A stretch of 9,499 bases of DNA from a bacterium (GTDB lineage: Bacteria; Chlamydiota; Chlamydiia; Chlamydiales; SM23-39), in NCBI GenBank assembly GCA_021818045.1, contig JAKAFF010000014.1, positions 4,099 to 13,597 of the forward strand, in the 5' to 3' direction. Below the pieces are notes generated by a model. That model did no database searches and was not told the origin of the DNA. It saw only the letters and a program-made list of their open reading frames with translations. Shown here piece by piece: positions 5,335-9,499 of the stretch. The position numbers and the translations under genes were made by a program. The stretch's first letter is position 1; each line of letters opens with the position of its first letter.

Positions 5335-5818
5335 GCATCTAACTGTCCGCTTTGCTGAAGAGAGCGATCAGGCCCATCTGATCGAGTGGCTGTTACAGCC
5401 GGGCGTTTTGCAGTGGTTTCCGCTCGCCGATTTGCGAGAGATTGAGGATGCAGCGCGCATTTGGATCAGTTATTGGAAACATAAAGCAGTTTTAGTGGCT
5501 TTATGGGATGGGGTGCCATGCGGGATTGTGAATTTGTATTTGCAACCGTATTCTAAGATGGCGCACCAATGTTTACTTGCGATTATTGTCGATGAAAAAT
5601 ATCGCAATAAGGGGGTGGGGACCCGATTGTTGCAAGATCTCATGAAGTTGGCCAAAGAGCGATTTCAACTAGAGTTTCTTCACCTGGAAGTATATGACGG
5701 CAATCCGGCCATTCATTTGTACAAGCGGCTGGGATTTGAACAATATGGATTTCAGAAGCATTTCATAAAAGAGCAAGGTCGCTATATCGGAAAAATTCTC
5801 ATGCAAAAATATCTTTGA
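5327..5818 (+). CDS. GNAT-family N-acetyltransferase, copy 2
   Basis: This 163-residue paralogue of the preceding gene shares matching blocks: PYSKMAH against PYKKIAH, the motif-A helix LMKLAKERFQLE against LHLAKTRFRLE, and GVPCGI against GAPCAI. Motif A is RNKGVGT (93-99). The C-terminal motif is canonical, NPAIHLYKRLGF (126-137) with Y132 as the expected general acid and G136, so this copy looks catalytically competent. The ATG at 5327 lies eight bases inside the previous gene, so coupling is likely; no strong Shine-Dalgarno sequence is seen in the T-rich upstream stretch. It ends nine bases before yebC. The substrate cannot be read from sequence. Confidence 0.87.
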   Translation: MSEHLTVRFAEESDQAHLIEWLLQPGVLQWFPLADLREIEDAARIWISYWKHKAVLVALWDGVPCGIVNLYLQPYSKMAHQCLLAIIVDEKYRNKGVGTRLLQDLMKLAKERFQLEFLHLEVYDGNPAIHLYKRLGFEQYGFQKHFIKEQGRYIGKILMQKYL

Positions 5819-5827
5819 GGAAAAGTC

Positions 5828-6550
5828 ATGGCAGGTCATAGCAAGTGGGCCAATACGAAGCATCGCAAAGAGCGGGCCGACAAGAAGAAGGGGAAGATTT
5901 TTAGTCGCATTATGAAAGAGATCATCAGTGCGGTAAAACAGGGGGGCGCGGATCCCAAAACGAACAGTAAGCTGCGCGTTGCGATCCAAAAGGCAAAAGA
6001 GGTCAACCTACCCAACGACAATATTGAGCGTAACATTAAAAAGGCCGCATCATCCGACACACAAGATTATGTCTCTTTGACTTATGAACTCTATGGGTAT
6101 GGGGGTGTGGGGTTGATTGTCGACATTTTGACGGATAACAAAAATCGGATCTCTTCCGACATCAATATTGCGATTAATAAATGCGGGGGTACGGTTGCTA
6201 TGCCTGGGGCTGTTTCTTACAATTTTGATCGCAAAGGGCTTATTAAAATCGCCAAGAGCGCTGCAAATGAAGATGCTCTATTTCTTTTAGCCACCGAGAA
6301 CGGGGCAGAAGATTTTGCAGTAGAGGATGACTTTTATGTCATTACGAGCAGCGTTGAAGATTTTGTCAAAGTCAAAGAGGCGATTGAAGAAGGCGGAATC
6401 AAGTGTGAAGAGGCGGAGCTTGCCATGGTGCCTAAGGCGTGGGTGTCTGTGAGCGATGCAGATGCGGACCTCAACATTGCCCTCATTGAGCGGTTAGAGG
6501 GGATCGATGATGTGGACGCGGTCTACCACAACATGCAAATCGAAAATTAG
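5828..6550 (+). CDS. yebC: YebC/PmpR-family translation factor or regulator
   Basis: This 240-residue protein matches the family's usual length (about 240-250). The N-terminus MAGHSKWANTKHRKERADKK is diagnostic. It is followed by GKIFSRIMKEI, the NLPNDNIERNIKKA block (about 60-73), the YELYGYGGVGLIVDILTDNKNR block (about 86-107) and CGGTVAMPGAVSYNF (about 118-132). Members were long annotated as DNA-binding transcriptional regulators; recent work shows a cytoplasmic role in translation, relieving ribosome stalling at proline-rich stretches. GAGG lies about eight bases before the ATG. It is the last gene of the prfB operon and converges with the M16 protease gene across a 33-base gap. Family is certain; which of the two roles applies here is not settled by sequence. 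Confidence 0.96.
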   Translation: MAGHSKWANTKHRKERADKKKGKIFSRIMKEIISAVKQGGADPKTNSKLRVAIQKAKEVNLPNDNIERNIKKAASSDTQDYVSLTYELYGYGGVGLIVDILTDNKNRISSDINIAINKCGGTVAMPGAVSYNFDRKGLIKIAKSAANEDALFLLATENGAEDFAVEDDFYVITSSVEDFVKVKEAIEEGGIKCEEAELAMVPKAWVSVSDADADLNIALIERLEGIDDVDAVYHNMQIEN

Positions 6551-6568
6551 ACCTCTTTCGAGAGAGGT
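6551..6568 (-). terminator. Hairpin terminator between yebC and the protease gene
   Basis: ACCTCT (6551-6556) and AGAGGT (6563-6568) form a 6-pair stem with a 6-base loop. Read leftward it is followed by CTAATTTT, so it best serves the M16 gene, with its tail inside the last yebC codons. In the rightward direction no T run follows. The stem is short, so strength is uncertain. Confidence 0.5.
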
Positions 6569-6583
6569 TCCACCTCAGAGGGT

Positions 6584-9481
6584 CTATTCCTCGGCTTCCT
6601 GGTTGGAGGGGCGTGGAGCATAGGTGACCACTTCGGCAAGCTTTGCAAGTTCGATCGGGTGATAATGGAATGGCGATGCAAGGCGCCCTTCCGCAAGGAC
6701 GGCCAATCGTTTGCGATTGTCTCGAGATAAAAGCGTGGGCGCTTGTTTGAGAAACGCATCGTAAGATAATTGACTCAGCGCTTCGATCCTTTTTTCAACA
6801 AAGTCAAAGTCCGCATCGCGCTCAAAGGCTAAATTGGCCCATAGAGCTGTTTTGTCTGCGAGGTTGTGGAAACGCGTTTGTAGCGAGGTGATGAGGCTCG
6901 AGCGGATGGTTTCAAAGCGCTCTTCAGAGATGTTTTCTGCAAGGGCGTCGTTAAATTCTTCTATGAATTGCTCAAAGCGAAAGAGAAGGTCGTTGGGTTG
7001 GTGCGAATTGGACTGCACTAGAAAATATTGAAATAGCAGGTTTTCTAATTCAAGAGCTGCGGAATGGGCGATGTAACCGGTTTTTTGTTTGGTGCGTAGC
7101 TCGTTAAAAAAGGCCTCTTTTAAAGGAGTAGATAGGATCTCTTGGACAGCTCGTCTTTCAAATGTGAAAGCACCTTCATCGACTACCAAAATGGCTGCAT
7201 TGCCTTGCGCATCGACTGTTTGAGATATTTCGAAGGGGCCGCCAGTAGAGGGGAGGTGGAGCACTTTTGTTGTAGCATGCTCCTCTTTTGGATAGGGAAC
7301 GTGTCCTAATGCGTGAATGACGTCGAGCCAGGCCGATTCCGCTTCTTTGAGAGAAAGGTTGCCTGCAAATAGCCCCTGCATGTAGGTGCGCTCAAAGAGC
7401 TCTTTATGAAAGGTAGCAAAGGCTTCAAAAGAGATGTCTTGTAGAGCATGGAGTTTTGCAAGGTTGGTAGATTTGTCTTGATTGAGGATGGAATCGAGAA
7501 GGTCCTTGGCTTGGCGTACAGCGAGCTCTTTTTGGGCGTTTTGGTAGGCTTTTTCGTGGCGCGCAAAGTAGAGTTGGAATTGTTCTTGGGTCGGTGGGAA
7601 CTCTGCCATTTGCTTGACGATTTCTTGCAATAAGAGCGGCGCTTTTTCGCTATAGCCTGCAATTTGTATGTGTAGCATAGAGCGGTCGAGATCGATGGAT
7701 GCATGAAGGCCTGCAGCGGCGGCTGCAGCGAAGGTAGGATGGAGCATGTCTGTGAAATGATCCACGTAGAGCGATGCTAAAACATGGTTGCGGGCGCTCG
7801 GGAGGGTGTGCGGGGTGCGGATCCAAATATTGCAGATTGCGTGAGGCGAGCCGAATCCAGCTTCGCGCACATAGTAGGCGGTGCCAAAATCGTGGTGTGC
7901 AAAAGCGATGGGTTTCGAGGAGAGTTTGGGGTCGGGAATGAGTGCGAGGTTTGTGGGGAGATAGGGATTTTGTTCTGCAAGGCGGATCTGAGGGTTGGGC
8001 TTGGCTTTTGCCCATTGACTGAGCCAGCGGTTTGGAATGGGGCGAATGGCATATTCTGTCCCAAACCACTTTTCGCGCACATTGGGCATCACTTTTGTCA
8101 GCTCTGGGGATGCAAGGAGCGAGATAGCGCATGCGTCTGGAGTGAGTAGCTTCAAGACCTGGGCAATTTTAGCAGGATCGTGACCGGTTGAGAGGAGGGT
8201 GTTGCGCGGGTAGGTGCTGAGGGACTCTTCAGCAATGCCTTCGGCCAAATTTTTGACGTATTCGAAAGGGTCTTGTCGGCTTTGGTATTGGTAGTTGAGC
8301 TGCGCCATGGTGTTTTTTTCTTCTAAAAGATAGGCGGGGATGGAGGTTTCTTTCAGCCCTGCAATGGCCTCAAAGCAGCGGAAGATGACCGTATCGAGTT
8401 GTTCGAGTCCTTGCTGGGTGAGTTCTAGGCTGATTTCGAAAAAGCGGTGAGCCTTGCCGCCGAGTTCATCGATTTGTGTGGACATAGTATCGATGAGGAG
8501 GTCTGTTTTTAGTTTTTCATAGAGACTAAATTTTTGCCCTCTTCGCAAGGCAAAGGCTACGAGATCTGCTGCTTGGGTTTCATCGGTTGCAAGGTCAGCG
8601 GGTAGTTCCCAGCTCAAAGAGAGCGATTGTTGTTTTTGAATAGGCTTTACGTAAGTGATGTGGCCGCGTTGTTTTGCAGAAGAGAGGTTGTGAGTGAAAT
8701 CGAGGGGTTCTTTCATGCTTTGCGGCACCATGTTAAAGAGGGCCACCGCTTGATCGCGCAGCGCATCAAGGGGGAGTGAGGAATAAAGGACGAGGTGCAT
8801 CTTTTCTGCCCCGTAATTTTCACTGTGCCATTGCTTGAGTGCACTTTGGGGGATGCGGCCTAAGGTTTGCGAATTGCCGGTTGAAAAGAGGCGATTTGGG
8901 TGCTCTGGATTGCCGGTTTCTTTAAAGACCATGTACTGACGCCATCGGTCATTTTCAAGATTTTTGGCAAATTCTTGATCTACAGCATGGAGCTCGCGAG
9001 AGATGCCCGATGGGTTAAAGAGGGGGTCAATAAAAAAGTGGGCAAATTGATCTAAGAGGAGTAGAAAACCGTCGCTTTGCGCTTCAAACATGTAAACAGT
9101 GCGGTTTGGCGCCGTGAAGGCGTTGGAAAAGCCTGCATAATTAGAGACGGTGGTAGAAAATTCATTTTCGTTGGGATATTTTTGTGTTCCCATAAAGAGC
9201 ATGTGTTCACAAAAATGGGCCATGCCCGGATATTCTTCTGGGTCGTTCCACGATCCTGCTCCCACCCAGACGCAGGCGGCGGAAGGATTTGCCTTAGGGT
9301 CGGAGATGAGAAGCGTTTCGACGCCGTTGGCAAGGCGCAGTTTGAGGGTTTGCCTTTCTTGGAGATCGGGATTGAGGAGGGGGAGGTGGCTTTCATCGGG
9401 GACGGATACATAAGGGGCGTCCGTTGCAAGGGTTGTAGAGGCTAAAAGGGTTGATGAGGCGTATATGAGTAATTTCGTCAT
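6584..9481 (-). CDS. M16A zinc protease (pitrilysin/insulysin type), secreted
   Basis: This 965-residue metallopeptidase is essentially the length of E. coli pitrilysin (962). Residues 1-20 look like a signal peptide (MTKLL, a hydrophobic core, then TTLAT before DAP), so a periplasmic location is expected. The inverted zinc motif HFCEH is at 89-93 (H89 and H93 zinc ligands, E92 catalytic base). E170 in ELHAVDQE is the third ligand and E163 the supporting glutamate, numbering close to pitrilysin. The C-terminal half keeps RTKQKTGY (R796 and Y803), the Arg/Tyr pair that contacts substrate in insulysin. Both halves are complete, so it should form a clam-shell chamber degrading short peptides. 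A related gene (CT806) is known in Chlamydia. Only weak AAGG is seen upstream, close to the window edge. It converges with yebC. Confidence 0.94.
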   Translation of the reverse strand: MTKLLIYASSTLLASTTLATDAPYVSVPDESHLPLLNPDLQERQTLKLRLANGVETLLISDPKANPSAACVWVGAGSWNDPEEYPGMAHFCEHMLFMGTQKYPNENEFSTTVSNYAGFSNAFTAPNRTVYMFEAQSDGFLLLLDQFAHFFIDPLFNPSGISRELHAVDQEFAKNLENDRWRQYMVFKETGNPEHPNRLFSTGNSQTLGRIPQSALKQWHSENYGAEKMHLVLYSSLPLDALRDQAVALFNMVPQSMKEPLDFTHNLSSAKQRGHITYVKPIQKQQSLSLSWELPADLATDETQAADLVAFALRRGQKFSLYEKLKTDLLIDTMSTQIDELGGKAHRFFEISLELTQQGLEQLDTVIFRCFEAIAGLKETSIPAYLLEEKNTMAQLNYQYQSRQDPFEYVKNLAEGIAEESLSTYPRNTLLSTGHDPAKIAQVLKLLTPDACAISLLASPELTKVMPNVREKWFGTEYAIRPIPNRWLSQWAKAKPNPQIRLAEQNPYLPTNLALIPDPKLSSKPIAFAHHDFGTAYYVREAGFGSPHAICNIWIRTPHTLPSARNHVLASLYVDHFTDMLHPTFAAAAAAGLHASIDLDRSMLHIQIAGYSEKAPLLLQEIVKQMAEFPPTQEQFQLYFARHEKAYQNAQKELAVRQAKDLLDSILNQDKSTNLAKLHALQDISFEAFATFHKELFERTYMQGLFAGNLSLKEAESAWLDVIHALGHVPYPKEEHATTKVLHLPSTGGPFEISQTVDAQGNAAILVVDEGAFTFERRAVQEILSTPLKEAFFNELRTKQKTGYIAHSAALELENLLFQYFLVQSNSHQPNDLLFRFEQFIEEFNDALAENISEERFETIRSSLITSLQTRFHNLADKTALWANLAFERDADFDFVEKRIEALSQLSYDAFLKQAPTLLSRDNRKRLAVLAEGRLASPFHYHPIELAKLAEVVTYAPRPSNQEAEE

Positions 9482-9499
9482 TGCACTTTTTGCCTTGTG

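Noticed and set aside
7784..8149. Open frames on the plus strand inside the protease gene (also 9077-9445), and other-frame minus ORFs such as 7650-8132
   Set aside because: They lie wholly over the M16A gene, whose frame has clear catalytic motifs. Their translations show low-complexity, Ser/Pro/Arg- or Gly/Cys-rich composition and no family features.

Overview
The window looks like chromosome from an environmental, amoeba-associated member of the Chlamydiae. Three things point there. The order SWIB-domain protein / prfB / GNAT acetyltransferase / yebC matches, from memory, the CT460-CT457 block of Chlamydia trachomatis. Free-standing SWIB proteins are typical of chlamydiae and rare in other bacteria. 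A plastid-UGP3-like uridylyltransferase fits the known gene sharing between plants and chlamydiae. The base composition looks moderate, not very AT-rich, so a Waddlia- or Criblamydiaceae-like lineage is possible, but this is a guess. No mobile element, CRISPR array, tRNA or rRNA was seen.

Layout. At the left edge, on the minus strand, a SWIB gene (476-736) is followed by truA (406 down to the window edge, 3' end missing). The 276-base gap 737-1012 holds a likely promoter and hairpin leader for SWIB. It also holds a minus-strand intrinsic terminator with a TATAAT box about 40 bases upstream of its stem, which together could make a roughly 59-nt small RNA. Next comes a plus-strand UGP3-like nucleotidyltransferase (1013-3010). 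It converges on a minus-strand gene for a 149-residue Ala-rich, probably membrane-anchored protein of unknown function (3074-3523), which has the best promoter in the window and a strong ribosome-binding site.

The intergenic region 3524-3744 has that promoter, a possible opposing promoter, a mini-ORF and a terminator-like hairpin just before prfB. From there a tight plus-strand operon runs prfB (3745-4837, with the classical +1 programmed frameshift), two tandem paralogous GNAT acetyltransferases (4834-5334 and 5327-5818) and yebC (5828-6550). The first three genes overlap by 4 and 8 bases, and yebC follows 9 bases later. It converges on a full-length M16A (pitrilysin/insulysin-type) zinc protease with a signal peptide (6584-9481, minus).

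How the genes relate. truA (tRNA pseudouridylation), prfB (stop-codon release) and yebC (translation factor/regulator) all serve translation, and the two GNATs sit between RF2 and YebC. SWIB suggests chromatin or DNA-topology work. The UGP3-like enzyme makes a nucleotide sugar, and the M16 protease probably degrades peptides in the periplasm. Nothing here is a clearly new multi-gene system. The items most worth following are the candidate C-rich small RNA, the prfB leader, the degenerate GNAT copy beside an intact one, and the unknown 149-residue protein.
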